64,000 nucleotides of DNA from Clostridia bacterium (lineage in GTDB: Bacteria > Bacillota_A > Clostridia > UBA1212 > UBA1255), in assembly GCA_017522515.1 (NCBI GenBank), contig JAFWZH010000258.1, positions 12,628 through 76,627 of the forward strand, given 5' to 3'. The notes beneath the pieces were generated by a model, which was not told where the DNA came from, made no database searches, and saw only the letters and a list, made by a program, of their open reading frames with translations. Shown here piece by piece: positions 7,738 through 16,308 of this stretch. How positions within the stretch are numbered: position 1 is the stretch's first letter; each line of letters begins with the position of its first letter. The translations under genes and the position numbers were made by a program.

Positions 7738-9196
7738 TTTCGCTGATCTCCTCTCTTTTTCTGATTTTTATTTTGTCTGCAGGGATACGGAGTTTTATTT
7801 TCTCTCCTATGGTAACCTTGGTATATGTATGAACCAAAAGTGTAATATCTCCGCATTTGACTTGTATCTCAAAGTCATCGCCTTTGTATTTGAATGTCTC
7901 TACCTCGCCCTCAAACACATTGGGAGCTTCTTCTGCTAAAGCTACGGAATCTTGCACGGCTGCTTTTGCTTTGGAATTTGCAAGTGGTTTGGGCTGCTGT
8001 AAAACTTCGATATCTTGGGGAAGAACGTATACGTTGACTGTTTCTTCGTATTCGAATTCTGTTGCGGCACGGTTGCCGGATGATAAATCGTAATCAAGCA
8101 CTGTGTTGCCGATATCAACTTTATTATCGGGCATTATCCAACCTGTAAGTGTGTTAAAAGGAATCTTCATTATTTGAATATCAAAAGGCGCTATATTCAT
8201 GCCTACCTTAGTATCGGGAGGTGTTATCTGTGTGCTGTGAACTTTCCATTTAAAACCGTCTGAGGCTTCTACAATCATTTCGTAATGCACACCCTTAAAT
8301 AGAGCGCTGATGACAGTGCCTTGAAGCATTCCGTCTTCGGGGGAGACAAGTTTGATGTCCTCGGGACGTACAACTATGTCTACGTCTTCTTCTTTGTCAA
8401 AACCGGTGTCAACACATTGAAATTGACGACCTGAGAACTCGCACAGGCAATCTTTTATCATTACGCCGGAAAGGAGGTTGCTGTCGCCGATAAATTGGGC
8501 AACAAAAGCATTCTTGGGTTCGTTGTAAATATCTGTAGGAATGCCGATTTGCTGAATTACGCCGTTATTCATTACAACGATTGTGTCAGACATGGTGAGC
8601 GCTTCTTCTTGGTCGTGAGTTACGTATATAAATGTGATACCTGTTTTTTGTTGAAGTGCTTTTAATTCTACTTGCATTTCTTTGCGGAGCTTTAAGTCTA
8701 AAGCTCCTAAAGGTTCGTCAAGGAGAAGTACCTCGGGCTCGTTTACGATAGCGCGTGCTATTGCAATTCTTTGTTGCTGACCGCCGCTTAATGAATCGGG
8801 CATTCTTTTCTGAAAACCGCTGAGCTCTACGAGTTCAAGAACATTACGGACTTTTTCGCGTATCTCTGACTCCGGCATTTTTTTGATTCTGAGACCGAAT
8901 GCTATATTCTCATATATATTCATATGAGGGAAAAGAGAATATTTCTGGAAAACCGTATTAACTTTTCTCTTGTGAGGCGGTAGGTCAGTTATATCAACAC
9001 CGTCAAAAAGTACGCGGCCGGAATCCGGCTTTTCGAAACCGCTTATTATCCTTAGTGTGGTTGTTTTGCCGCAACCGCTGGGACCCAGTAAAGTGATAAA
9101 TTCGTTCTTGCGAATGTAGAGAGTTAAATCTTTGATAACCTCTGTGTCGCCGTAGCTTTTTGTTATATTAAATAAATCAATGATATGATGTGACAT
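7718..9196 (-). CDS. potA: Polyamine ABC transporter ATPase PotA with extended C-terminal regulatory region
   Basis: Energises polyamine uptake. The nucleotide-binding domain shows Walker A GPSGCGKT (38-46), signature LSGGQQQR (136-143), Walker B LLLDEP (157-162) and the switch His in [12 protein letters not shown] region follows (about 280-350). At 492 residues it is over 100 longer than usual PotA. The extra C terminus contains a low-complexity linker (about 395-415, [13 protein letters not shown]) and a second TOBE-like beta segment ending in [11 protein letters not shown]. An added sensor domain is an inference. It begins 35 bp after the XRE regulator and overlaps potB by 20 bp. Confidence 0.93.
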   Translation of the reverse strand: MSHHIIDLFNITKSYGDTEVIKDLTLYIRKNEFITLLGPSGCGKTTTLRIISGFEKPDSGRVLFDGVDITDLPPHKRKVNTVFQKYSLFPHMNIYENIAFGLRIKKMPESEIREKVRNVLELVELSGFQKRMPDSLSGGQQQRIAIARAIVNEPEVLLLDEPLGALDLKLRKEMQVELKALQQKTGITFIYVTHDQEEALTMSDTIVVMNNGVIQQIGIPTDIYNEPKNAFVAQFIGDSNLLSGVMIKDCLCEFSGRQFQCVDTGFDKEEDVDIVVRPEDIKLVSPEDGMLQGTVISALFKGVHYEMIVEASDGFKWKVHSTQITPPDTKVGMNIAPFDIQIMKIPFNTLTGWIMPDNKVDIGNTVLDYDLSSGNRAATEFEYEETVNVYVLPQDIEVLQQPKPLANSKAKAAVQDSVALAEEAPNVFEGEVETFKYKGDDFEIQVKCGDITLLVHTYTKVTIGEKIKLRIPADKIKIRKREEISEIVEENQ

Positions 9197-9230
9197 TTTA
9201 TTACTCCTTTATGTGCATATATACAGTAGA

Positions 9231-9791
9231 TTAAAAGCTCGGCGGGGTGGAAATCCACAAAATTTTTGCCGGACGTTCATTTTTGTTTTCTAAGTAGTGC
9301 TCCTTCTTGGGGTCGAAATAAAAGCTTTCGCCTTTTTTTACTTTGTATTCGGAATCGCCCAAGTGTAATATTACGGAACCTTCCAATATGTAGCCGAATT
9401 CTTCTCCTTCGTGGGGGTCATGGTGATTTGAGCTGCCACCGCCTGAAAGAGTTATAAGAATAGGCTCCATCTCGTTTTTTTGCGCGTTGGGGACAATCCA
9501 TTTTATGCTTTTGCCTAAATCTTCATCTTCACTTGTAAAATAGTCGTCTTTAGTGAAAACAATCTTTTCTTCGGCTGTATCGCTGAAAAAGTCTTTTAAA
9601 TTAGTGCCGAGGCATTCTAGAATATCAACAAGTGTGGCTATGGACGGAGAGGTTTGCTCGCTTTCTAACTGGGAAATAAAACCTTTTGAAAGCTCACTGC
9701 GGTTAGCGAGTTCTTCTTGAGTTAAACCATTTTTTATGCGTAAATCGCGTATTTTTGTACCGATTGCTATTCCGTTAGCAATATTTGGCAT
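9231..9791 (-). CDS. XRE-family regulator with C-terminal cupin, probable regulator of pot genes
   Basis: 186 residues: an N-terminal lambda-repressor-type helix-turn-helix (about 8-65, LRIKNGLTQEELANRSELSKGF without its end) and a C-terminal cupin barrel (about 110-183) with HHDPHEGEEFGYILEG, a likely metal or ligand-binding His/Glu set. This plan is that of PuuR-like regulators that sense polyamines or small acids. The frame opens at 9800, but that GTG lies inside AGGAGGTG; the ATG at 9791 is the better start. It is the first gene of the pot operon, only 35 bp before potA, so it probably controls its own operon through a site such as the inverted repeat at 9847-9863. Confidence 0.88.
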   Translation of the reverse strand: MPNIANGIAIGTKIRDLRIKNGLTQEELANRSELSKGFISQLESEQTSPSIATLVDILECLGTNLKDFFSDTAEEKIVFTKDDYFTSEDEDLGKSIKWIVPNAQKNEMEPILITLSGGGSSNHHDPHEGEEFGYILEGSVILHLGDSEYKVKKGESFYFDPKKEHYLENKNERPAKILWISTPPSF

Positions 9792-10161
9792 TTCCAGCAC
9801 CTCCTAATCAGAAAAATCAAAAAGGATTGATGATAGTAAACTTTTCGTTTAGATTAACTAAACTTGCGAGTGAAATTATAGCAAAAAAATTATAGCTGTC
9901 AATATGTATTTAGGGTAAATTGAGAAAAAAATTTATTATGTTTCGTTTTACCGAACTTTCAAGTAGTTAGTTGATATCTTAAGAGGAGAATAGTATATTG
10001 CATTTGGGTCTGTACGAGTTTCTTCTAAATGAAACAGGGAATAGTGGTAAGAATACATAGGGGGAATTGGCAAAATAAGTTTGGAGTAATCATCTTGATA
10101 ATCCTCTTAACTTTGGCTAAAATAAAGTAAAACTTTGGATTAGCCAAGAAAGGAGAGCGCT
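9792..10161. promoter_or_regulatory. Intergenic region with candidate operator of the XRE-pot operon
   Basis: This 370-bp stretch has no gene. It contains an inverted repeat GTTTAG-N5-CTAAAC at 9847-9863 about 55 bp upstream of the XRE start codon, and related half sites nearby (AAACTTTTCG just before it, CGAACTTTC near 9953). These are plausible operators for the XRE regulator. The rest is AT-rich, and no terminator or RNA structure stands out. Confidence 0.45.
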
Positions 10162-10386
10162 ATGTATTTCATTAAAAGACATATAGAGGGCGTTGTTGAA
10201 CGCAGATCCAAGAACAGTAAGGCTATTTTGCTTACCGGTCCCAGACAGGTCGGCAAATCGACCTTGTATAAGCATCTCTTTGGAAAGGTAAATCAGGTTA
10301 CCTTGTGTACACACCTAGTTCGAAAAGAGTTGTTTCTCTCAAATGTAAATAGACAAAACAAGTTTTACAAACAGATGAAAAATTAG
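10162..10386 (+). pseudogene. Truncated AAA ATPase (DUF4143 type)
   Basis: 74 residues starting MYFIKRHIEGVVERR with an intact Walker A (LLTGPRQVGKST). This is the N terminus of the AAA_14/DUF4143 ATPase family, normally about 400 residues. The frame continues through a diverged stretch (VNQVTL..) and stops; the Walker B, helical and DUF4143 parts are gone. A good ribosome binding site (AAAGGAGAG) remains. Its surroundings are also decayed, so this is most likely a gene remnant. A full-length but different member lies at 14885-16129. Confidence 0.75.
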
Positions 10387-10420
10387 TGTGGTATTTGATT
10401 TTGTGTTTGGAGGTATTATT

Positions 10421-10855
10421 ATGTGGAGTTTTCGAGAACAAAAAATACAAACGCAGTTGACGTTAAAAGAAATTAGCTTGCGTTTTGAAAAATCGAAGCA
10501 ATTTGTGGTGAATGTTGAAGATAAAAAAATTAAAATGAGAGAAGAATCTTTTTTGTCGAACAAAGTTTGCTACCCAATAATAGAAGGATTGATTGATGGT
10601 CAGGATAAATATACAAATTTAATCATTTCATTTAAATTGTCTAAATCTGATAAAATTGCTTTGCACTTATTTTTGTTAATCGTTATTTGTCTTTCTATAG
10701 TAATGTGCTTTTTATCTCATGATATTTTAGTTTTAGTTGTTGTTCTTTCTTGGGGTATTATTATGTCGATAGTTTTCCTGTCTTTTTACATAAAAAATTG
10801 CAAGAGAGCTTTGATGAAACTTTCTTGTCTTCTTGATGCAGAAGTATTGAGTTAA
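10421..10855 (+). CDS. Hypothetical protein with two membrane helices
   Basis: 144 residues; the ATG at 10421 has TTGGAGG 8 nt upstream, preferred over the frame opening at 10388. The N-terminal 80 residues are hydrophilic and charged. Two adjacent hydrophobic segments (about 83-101 and 105-126) form a membrane hairpin, and a short basic tail follows. I recognise no family. The codon use is AT-rich like the neighbouring immunity-like genes, and it lies between an ATPase fragment and an Rhs fragment, so it may belong to the accessory toxin/immunity island. Confidence 0.5.
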   Translation: MWSFREQKIQTQLTLKEISLRFEKSKQFVVNVEDKKIKMREESFLSNKVCYPIIEGLIDGQDKYTNLIISFKLSKSDKIALHLFLLIVICLSIVMCFLSHDILVLVVVLSWGIIMSIVFLSFYIKNCKRALMKLSCLLDAEVLS

Positions 10856-10971
10856 CTGTTATGTTTTTGCCTTTTGCAGGATTAACTAAAGTGCCTGCAC
10901 AATAAAGAGGTTTTTGCTGAAAACTTTCCGTAAAAGTAATTTGAAAAATTGACTATGTTTTTAAAAAAGAG

Positions 10972-11527
10972 TATAGTTATACATATGAGGATGGTGTTCT
11001 TGTATGTTCGCTTGAGTATGGTATTGAGATAGGGACAAACGAAAACATCACTTCGAGGAACCTAGTAAATACAATAAGATTTGATTGCCGGCTACGGCAA
11101 CCAAAGTATCACATATGATGCCCAGGGAAATCCTACATCATATCTCGGTCACACATTAACATGGGAAAAGGGCAGACAGTTAAAGACCTTTGATAACATT
11201 TCGTATGAGTACAATACAAACGGAATAAGGACGGCAAAAACTGTTGGTGGAGTGCGCCATGAATATGACTTAGAAGGTGTCCGAATTTTAAGAGAGTCAG
11301 ATGCGTTGGGCAATGTGATTGTACCGATGTACGATGGGGAAGAACAAGTGTGCGGTATGACGTACAATGGCGAGTTGTTCTTCTTCCGGAAGAATCTTCA
11401 AGGCGACATCATTGCAATAACAGACCAAACGCGATGCTTGCTGGTACATAACAGTTCTATTCCCCTATATCATGCGCGAAAACGTATTGGAGCTGGTAGA
11501 GGTGGTGGGCATATTTTTTATTTATAG
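10972..11527 (+). pseudogene. Rhs/YD-repeat protein remnant (polymorphic toxin carrier)
   Basis: Two reading frames encode pieces of one Rhs protein. From 10972 the frame reads YSYTYEDGVLVCSLEYG and ends around NITSRNLVNTIRFD. After a frame change near 11080 it continues YGNQSITYDAQGNPTSYLGH, EYNTNGIRTAKTV and FFFRKNLQGDIIAITD, the typical core just before the Rhs toxin tip. The last residues (from about 11460) no longer resemble Rhs, and the usual DAWG motif and toxin domain are missing. Intact Rhs proteins exceed 1500 residues, so this is a 3' fragment. It lies directly before an immunity-like gene, as expected for Rhs loci. Confidence 0.85.
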
Positions 11528-11541
11528 TATGAGGTGATTAT

Positions 11542-11985
11542 TTGTTAAAAGTCGAATTAAACAAAAAAAATTATAAATTGTTTATTGATTTTGTGAGCAA
11601 AACTTGTGATTATATGAGTTTAGTTTTTGAAAAAGATGCATCTGATGATAATCAATATATCTTTCAAGAAGAGTTCCTTTTGATTTTAGAAAGTATGATT
11701 GAGAAAGAACCAGTGGTTGTTCATCCAAATACAGGCAGTTGTTTTGAAAATGCAGAGATATTATATTTTAAGATAAATAATTCTGTTATATCATTTTTGA
11801 AACAGGCAGATGATATATACGATTGGAATGGTAAAATTTTGCCAGAGGAGTTATGCTTTTATAGAGAAGACAGTGTATGGTTTACTTGTATTTTTCATGA
11901 AAGATTATTATATATATATAATGAATCGTCTTCGGACTTGTCTTTTTTGAAAAATAACAACATAGTATTTTTTTATGAGGTTTGA
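11542..11985 (+). CDS. Putative immunity protein of the decayed Rhs locus
   Basis: 147 residues, starting at TTG (11542) with GAGGTGA upstream. It is acidic, soluble and has no signal or membrane segment. I do not recognise a family with certainty. Its position 14 bp after the Rhs remnant, its small size, acidity and AT-rich composition fit a cytoplasmic immunity protein that neutralised the toxin tip once encoded upstream. The frame is intact, but the partner toxin is gone. The assignment rests on context only. Confidence 0.5.
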   Translation: MLKVELNKKNYKLFIDFVSKTCDYMSLVFEKDASDDNQYIFQEEFLLILESMIEKEPVVVHPNTGSCFENAEILYFKINNSVISFLKQADDIYDWNGKILPEELCFYREDSVWFTCIFHERLLYIYNESSSDLSFLKNNNIVFFYEV

Positions 11986-12129
11986 GCTATTGTTTTTGTA
12001 TACAACGATATTTTGAATTTTTAATAAGTATGCTTGTTTATTATAGTGATGCCGCAGTAGTAATTAATAAATTCTTTATTGTACTTATAATATTATTTAT
12101 TGAGAATGGGTTTATAAATTGAATTATCT

Positions 12130-12428
12130 TTGAAGTATATTGCAAATATATTTGGGGTTGAAAAAGCAAGATTTCATTGCCTAAAGATAGTAAGATTGTT
12201 GATTTGATTGTTGAATCAAATTTTAGATACTTTTCTAATATTGCGTTATATTTTCCGAAAACAGATATGATTCTTGTGCCTACTTGTCATACAGAAATCA
12301 TAGTATACACATCTAGTTCGAAAGATGTAATTACAATGATAGAAACTGTTATCGAACGATATGCAGATGATGAGTGTAATATTGTCTGCAAAAATAGTAA
12401 TGATACAAAATATGAATTCTGTGATTAA
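12130..12428 (+). pseudogene. Frameshifted immunity-like gene fragment fused to a repeat
   Basis: From 12130 one frame reads LKYIANIFGVEKARFH. The sense then continues in the next frame from about 12177 (LPKDSKIVDLIVESNFRYFS, then MILVPTCHTEIIVYTSSS), indicating a one-base shift near 12176. There is no ribosome binding site for the second part. The last eleven codons (NSNDTKYEFCD) come from the 88-bp repeat at 12389-12476 and are identical to the end of the ATPase at 16129. I infer a broken second immunity gene whose 3' end was replaced by the repeat. Confidence 0.55.
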
Positions 12429-12476
12429 GCCGACTCAAGCAGTTTTGCCCTTTTCACGTCAAAAGGGACAAAACGG
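12389..12476 (+). repeat. 88-bp direct repeat, copy 1
   Basis: Identical by eye to 16090-16177. It includes the last codons of the upstream frame, its stop, and a hairpin (TTTTGCCCTTTT with AAAAGGGACAAAA) near the right end. Beyond the identity, both copies share a TCGnATACATTTAA block after 7 bp (copy 1) or about 18 bp (copy 2). Confidence 0.9.
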
Positions 12477-12716
12477 TGGTCGAATACATTTAAGGTTGAG
12501 TGAAAAATTAAATTCTGCTTAAACTGGAATTGTCGAGTATTTGACACATCATGTATGTATGCCATAAACAAGGAGGACTATTTTGATATGATAATTTATC
12601 TTTTGGACCACAGAAATTGGATAATACATTTGGGGGACTCTGAACATTTACAATAAACTACATTCATTATATAATGACTATAAAATAGTGGTGTGTTTCT
12701 AAGATGGAGGTGGCGT

Positions 12717-12851
12717 ATGAAAATTTGTCCCAGATGCAAAATGCGAATAGATGCTGAATACGAGTGCCCTATGTGCCATGCTACTATAACATATGAGCCC
12801 GAAGTTTGTGAAAAAAAAGAAAAGTATATTTTTAATAGATATTTACTATGA
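12717..12851 (+). CDS. Short zinc-ribbon protein, probably truncated by an IS200 element
   Basis: 44 residues reading MKICPRCKMRIDAEYECPMC and onward, with two CxxC knuckles (C4/C7 and C17/C20) typical of an N-terminal zinc ribbon. GGAGG lies 7 nt before the ATG. The frame ends FNRYLL at 12851, the position where the antisense IS200-type transposase similarity ends (12851). The stop may therefore be created by the element boundary, and the original gene (longer, probably with more domains) may have been cut. Function unknown. Confidence 0.5.
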   Translation: MKICPRCKMRIDAEYECPMCHATITYEPEVCEKKEKYIFNRYLL

Positions 12852-12946
12852 TTATATATTATTTTTCGTCTATACTTTGGCGTGAACACAATATGATATT
12901 TACATATCCATTTTGTGTGTGCTAAACTATTTGCCTTATTGGCCAT
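12851..12946 (-). pseudogene. IS200/IS605 transposase TnpA N-terminal remnant
   Basis: On the minus strand, 32 codons from ATG 12946 read MANKANSLAHTKWICKYHIV then FTPKYRRKIIYN, the N terminus of the Y1 (HUH) transposase of IS200-type elements. AAAGGTGATT provides the ribosome site. The similarity stops abruptly after IIYN; the HUH pair and catalytic Tyr are absent, so it is inactive. It marks a partly deleted insertion sequence in the accessory island. Confidence 0.85.
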
Positions 12947-13092
12947 ATAAATCACCTTTCCTTTCTTATAAGATAGCCTGAACAACTGTCATTATAAGGG
13001 AAAGGTGATTTTTTGTATAACCTATATCGCTCACCCGCATAGCGGGTGGTTTATATTTCGCTCGCTTCGCGTGCTCAACTGGGTCACGACCC
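12947..13092. mobile_element. End of the IS200/IS605 remnant with terminal hairpin
   Basis: Beyond the transposase start lies an imperfect hairpin pairing the ribosome-site region with AAGGGAAAGGTGATTT (about 12952-13012). A compact hairpin CACCCGC-ATA-GCGGGTG follows at 13032-13048, the kind of subterminal structure Y1 transposases bind. The other end is missing. Confidence 0.6.
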
Positions 13093-13136
13093 ATAAAAAA
13101 AATGGCACCCCAGCAAAGTATTTGCCGGAATGCCAT
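13093..13136 (-). terminator. Terminator of the CAP-domain lipoprotein gene
   Basis: Read on the minus strand: a stem with ATGGCA/TGCCAT arms and an inner CAAA/TTTG pairing (13102-13136) followed by eight T. Confidence 0.8.
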
Positions 13137-13204
13137 CTGTGAGTTTGATCTCTATTATATTTTTTCCCTGCAAAAATGGTAAACCCCCAGCAAATTACCC
13201 CTTC

Positions 13205-14266
13205 CTAGCTTGTAAATATCTGTGTCCAGTAATATCCATAGCCTCCAATGCCTTGATTACTCATTCCCACTCCCAGCTTAGTATAGCCTGTATTTACCAT
13301 ATTGGCATAATGTCCTGATGAATTCTTCCATCCCTCAACAACTGCCTCTGGACTTCTATAGCCAGCAGCTATATTCTCTCCGCAACTCCAGTATTCAACA
13401 TTAAACGTATCTAACACATCAAAGCAACTACTACCATCAGGTCTTGTGTGATCAAACAAGCCCGAATAATCCATCTCCAATGCTCTCATGGTAGCCGCCT
13501 TACACAATGTAACATCTAATTCCAAAGGCGAAGCCCCTGCTTCTGCTCTAATGGCATTTACTAAATCAAGTACCTCTTTGTAATAGCTCATATTATTTCC
13601 CTGCAACTTATTAGTTTCATCCATTAATTCTGCATCTGTTGCCGAATATCCTGATGTATCATATTCGTCGTAGGTAGAGGTATGATATGCTTCCTTTGAA
13701 CCATCTGAATACACATAGTAATATGTAACTGTGGTTTCAACCTTCTTAATTCCGTATTTATAATTAATCTTTTTACTTGTAGTTTCCTCTGTATAGTCTA
13801 CGATTTCCAGCGGAGCCTTTGTTGGTGCTTTTGTAGGTGTTTTTGTCGGCTTATTTGTCGGTACCGCTGTCGGCTTCTTGGTTGGTGCTTTTGTCGGTAC
13901 CGCTGTCGGCTTCTTGGTTGGCGCCTTCGTCGGTTCTACTGGCAGCTTGCTTGTTGGTGCCTTCGTTGACTCTATTGTTGGCTCTTTTGTCGGTGCCTCT
14001 GGTGCCTGTGTTGGTTCTATTGTTGGTGCCTCTGGCCCTTCTTTATCAGGTTCTCTCGTAGAGTTTTCTATCTTATCAGGTCCCTTTGTGAAATTATCCG
14101 GCTCTTTCTCAGGTTCTTTTGTAGTATTTTCCCGTGTCGGAGTTGCTGAGCTAGCCAATGAAGGCGCCACATCCTGTGGCAAACCTATATCATTTCCCTT
14201 TCCACATCCTACAGATATTACAGCCACAGCAATTAAAACATATATAACATACAATCTTTTTCCCAT
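13205..14266 (-). CDS. CAP (SCP/PR-1-like) domain lipoprotein with Pro-Thr repeat linker
   Basis: 353 residues. The lipobox VISVGC (about 17-22) marks a membrane-anchored lipoprotein. Residues about 30-150 are a Pro/Thr/Lys-rich spacer with repeated KAPTKKPTAVPT units (two exact 36-bp DNA repeats at 13857-13928), which would span the wall. The C-terminal CAP domain (about 225-353) has LVNAIRAEAGASPLELD, the cavity His in FDHTRPDG, ENIAAG and the second His in SSGHYANMV, so the usual CAP site residues are present. The biochemical role of bacterial CAP proteins is poorly known. The start is the ATG at 14266, 9 nt after GGAGGG, rather than 14281. It has its own terminator and is not in an operon. 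Confidence 0.88.
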   Translation of the reverse strand: MGKRLYVIYVLIAVAVISVGCGKGNDIGLPQDVAPSLASSATPTRENTTKEPEKEPDNFTKGPDKIENSTREPDKEGPEAPTIEPTQAPEAPTKEPTIESTKAPTSKLPVEPTKAPTKKPTAVPTKAPTKKPTAVPTNKPTKTPTKAPTKAPLEIVDYTEETTSKKINYKYGIKKVETTVTYYYVYSDGSKEAYHTSTYDEYDTSGYSATDAELMDETNKLQGNNMSYYKEVLDLVNAIRAEAGASPLELDVTLCKAATMRALEMDYSGLFDHTRPDGSSCFDVLDTFNVEYWSCGENIAAGYRSPEAVVEGWKNSSGHYANMVNTGYTKLGVGMSNQGIGGYGYYWTQIFTS

Positions 14267-14884
14267 TCTGATACCCTCCATTCACATCATTCACAATACA
14301 TCTTAGCTCATCTCGTGAATACATTTCAGTAGTTAAATATATTTTAGTATAATTTTCTATAATTATCAACTACTTTGCTTGAGCAAGATGGTGTCAAGTT
14401 ATTCTTGGGTTTTCAAAAATTTCTGCCACACTCGACATTTTAACGAAAACTCCCGATTTTGTGTCAACTTACTACTTTTGCCTTGCCATATGCTTTCATT
14501 AGCACTTTCAAGCCTGTTACTTTTCCTTTTGTGTTGCGAATACGCTCCAGTCGTACTTTCCGTCGAAAATTTTGCTTATCTGGTTCTGCGCGTACTCCTG
14601 ATACAGCTCTACCACTTTTGGTATAGGCGGTGCTTTTCTTCTACGGCGGTTCTTGCCTGTCTATCATACCTTCCTTAAGCACATAAACCAAGCTCATTGA
14701 TTAGAGGAGCTTGGGTGCTTTTGTATGCAGTTATAGATAAATATATTATAGGTTATAATAAATAAGCAAGTATAAAACTTGCAAATTATAGATTATAATC
14801 GATAAAATAACAATATTCGTATTGACTTTCGATTATAGTTGTGAAATAATATATTTATCTAAGAGGAAAGTGGCGAGTGAAACT
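14267..14884. other. Intergenic stretch with a degenerate coding fragment and a hairpin
   Basis: About 620 bp without an intact gene. On the minus strand an open stretch (14517-14660) reads TGKNRRRRKAPPIPKVVELY and ends FDGKYDWSVFATQKEK with a stop; it looks like the C terminus of a lost protein that I do not recognise. A strong hairpin with CCAAGCTC/GAGCTTGG and AAGCAC/GTGCTT arms lies at 14678-14722, followed by TTTTG, and could be a terminator in either direction. The rest is AT-rich. Confidence 0.4.
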
Positions 14885-16129
14885 ATGATTAAAAGAGAAA
14901 GTTATTTATCCCAAATCAGACCATTTATAGATAAAAGTGAGCTTATAAAGGTAATAGTCGGTGTAAGAAGAAGCGGAAAATCCATTATGCTGGAGCTTAT
15001 CAAGGAAGAATTGCTTGATAAGCACGTGCCACAGGAACAGATGATATCTATTAACTTTGAAGATATGAATTATTCCAAACTTACTACTGCGGAGGCATTA
15101 CACGATTATTTGAAGCAGAAAATTGAAACCGTAAATGGTCGTGCATATATTTTTCTTGATGAGATACAAGAGGTTAAGAATTGGGAAAAGTGTGTAAATT
15201 CGTTGCGCGTGAATTCTGATGCTGATATCTATATTACCGGTTCGAATGCAAAAATGCTCTCGGGTGAATATGCGACGTTGCTTTCGGGCAGATACGTGGA
15301 GTTTACTATATATCCTTTTTCGTTTTCTGAATACTGCGAAGCGCGACGTATTGAGAATGAGAACAAAAGTATAAATGAGTATTTTATGGAGTACGTAAAA
15401 TACGGAGGTTTGCCGTTCCTTGCAACCACGCCTCTTGACGAGCGGGCTAAGACACAATATCTTAAGGATATTTATGCTTCAGTTGTAATCAAAGATATTG
15501 TGAAAAGAAATAAGCTTCGTGATGTAGATCTGTTGGAGCGTATCATAGCCTATGTTGCCGCTAATATCGGTCGAACCTTCTCTGCAAACAGCATTGCCGC
15601 ATATTTCAAAAGCGAAAAAAGGACCGTTGCGGTTGATACAATCATTAATTATTTGAACTCATGCGAAAAGGCGTACTTGTTTCATAAAATCAGCCGTATG
15701 AACTTGGAGGGCAAAGAGATATTGCAGATTAACGAAAAATACTATCTTGCAGATCACGGATTGCGACAGGCCACCTATGGTAATAATCAACGTGATATTG
15801 AACTGATTCTTGAAAATATTATTTGCCTTGAATTGCTTCGACTCGGTTATAAGGTAACGATAGGTAAGAATGGAACAAAAGAGATAGATTTTGTTTGTGA
15901 TAAAGATGGTAAGCGTATTTACATTCAAGTATGCTACTATTTGTCCTCCGAAAAAACCGAAGAACGAGAATTTGGCGCATACGAGAACATTAAAGATAAT
16001 TATCCCAAATACGTTCTTTCAATGGATGAATTCGATATGAGCCGAAACGGCATTATCCATATGAATATCCGGGACTTTCTTTTGAACTTCAAAAATAGTA
16101 ATGATACAAAATATGAATTCTGTGATTAA
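14885..16129 (+). CDS. AAA ATPase of the AAA_14/DUF4143 family
   Basis: 414 residues: Walker A GVRRSGKS (26-33), Walker B IFLDEIQ (89-95), a sensor-like ITGSNAKM, a winged-helix segment (ANSIAAYFKSEKRTVAVDT) and a C-terminal DUF4143 part with NGTKEIDFVCDKDGKRIYIQ. The last resembles the D-(x)n-E-x-K/Q core of PD-(D/E)XK nuclease-like folds. These ATPases are very common in gut anaerobes and have no firm function. The frame opens at 14822; ATG 14885 matches the family start, though the ribosome site is weak. The last eleven codons come from the 88-bp repeat shared with 12428, so the native C terminus was replaced. Confidence 0.85.
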   Translation: MIKRESYLSQIRPFIDKSELIKVIVGVRRSGKSIMLELIKEELLDKHVPQEQMISINFEDMNYSKLTTAEALHDYLKQKIETVNGRAYIFLDEIQEVKNWEKCVNSLRVNSDADIYITGSNAKMLSGEYATLLSGRYVEFTIYPFSFSEYCEARRIENENKSINEYFMEYVKYGGLPFLATTPLDERAKTQYLKDIYASVVIKDIVKRNKLRDVDLLERIIAYVAANIGRTFSANSIAAYFKSEKRTVAVDTIINYLNSCEKAYLFHKISRMNLEGKEILQINEKYYLADHGLRQATYGNNQRDIELILENIICLELLRLGYKVTIGKNGTKEIDFVCDKDGKRIYIQVCYYLSSEKTEEREFGAYENIKDNYPKYVLSMDEFDMSRNGIIHMNIRDFLLNFKNSNDTKYEFCD

Positions 16130-16177
16130 GCCGACTCAAGCAGTTTTGCCCTTTTCACGTCAAAAGGGACAAAACGG
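16090..16177 (+). repeat. 88-bp direct repeat, copy 2
   Basis: Same sequence as 12389-12476. The two copies bound about 3.6 kb holding the zinc-ribbon gene, IS200 remnant, CAP gene and ATPase. The copy contains the ATPase stop codon and a hairpin that may act as its terminator. Confidence 0.9.
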
Positions 16178-16221
16178 AGAACGAAAACATTTCGTCGCAT
16201 ACATTTAATAACATTAAAAGC

Positions 16222-16249
16222 TTGCATTTTGCCACCATAGCTGTATAAT
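16222..16249 (+). promoter_or_regulatory. Promoter of the aldolase gene
   Basis: TTGCAT (16222-16227) and TATAAT (16244-16249) with a 16-bp spacer, 60 bp before the start codon. Confidence 0.7.
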
Positions 16250-16308
16250 AATAAAGATATTTAAAGTATCAATATAAATTTAATTATGATTAAAGGAGTT
16301 GTTCATTC

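Noticed and set aside
12588..12656. 22-codon frame with an AAGGAGG upstream (MIIYLLDHRNW...)
   Set aside because: The ribosome site is good, but the peptide matches nothing I know, is in a decayed region, and may be the start of a lost gene. Not enough support for a CDS.
13857..13928. Two adjacent 36-bp repeats that could suggest a CRISPR
   Set aside because: They are tandem, without spacers, and encode the KAPTKKPTAVPT linker of the CAP lipoprotein.
13837..14306. Plus-strand frames opposite the CAP lipoprotein linker
   Set aside because: They are antisense shadows of the Pro/Thr repeat; the repeat composition creates long frames with no ribosome site.
14379..14678. Plus-strand open frame of 99 codons rich in Leu/Ser/Cys
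   Set aside because: No ribosome site and low-complexity composition; the minus strand of the same stretch gives a more protein-like fragment.
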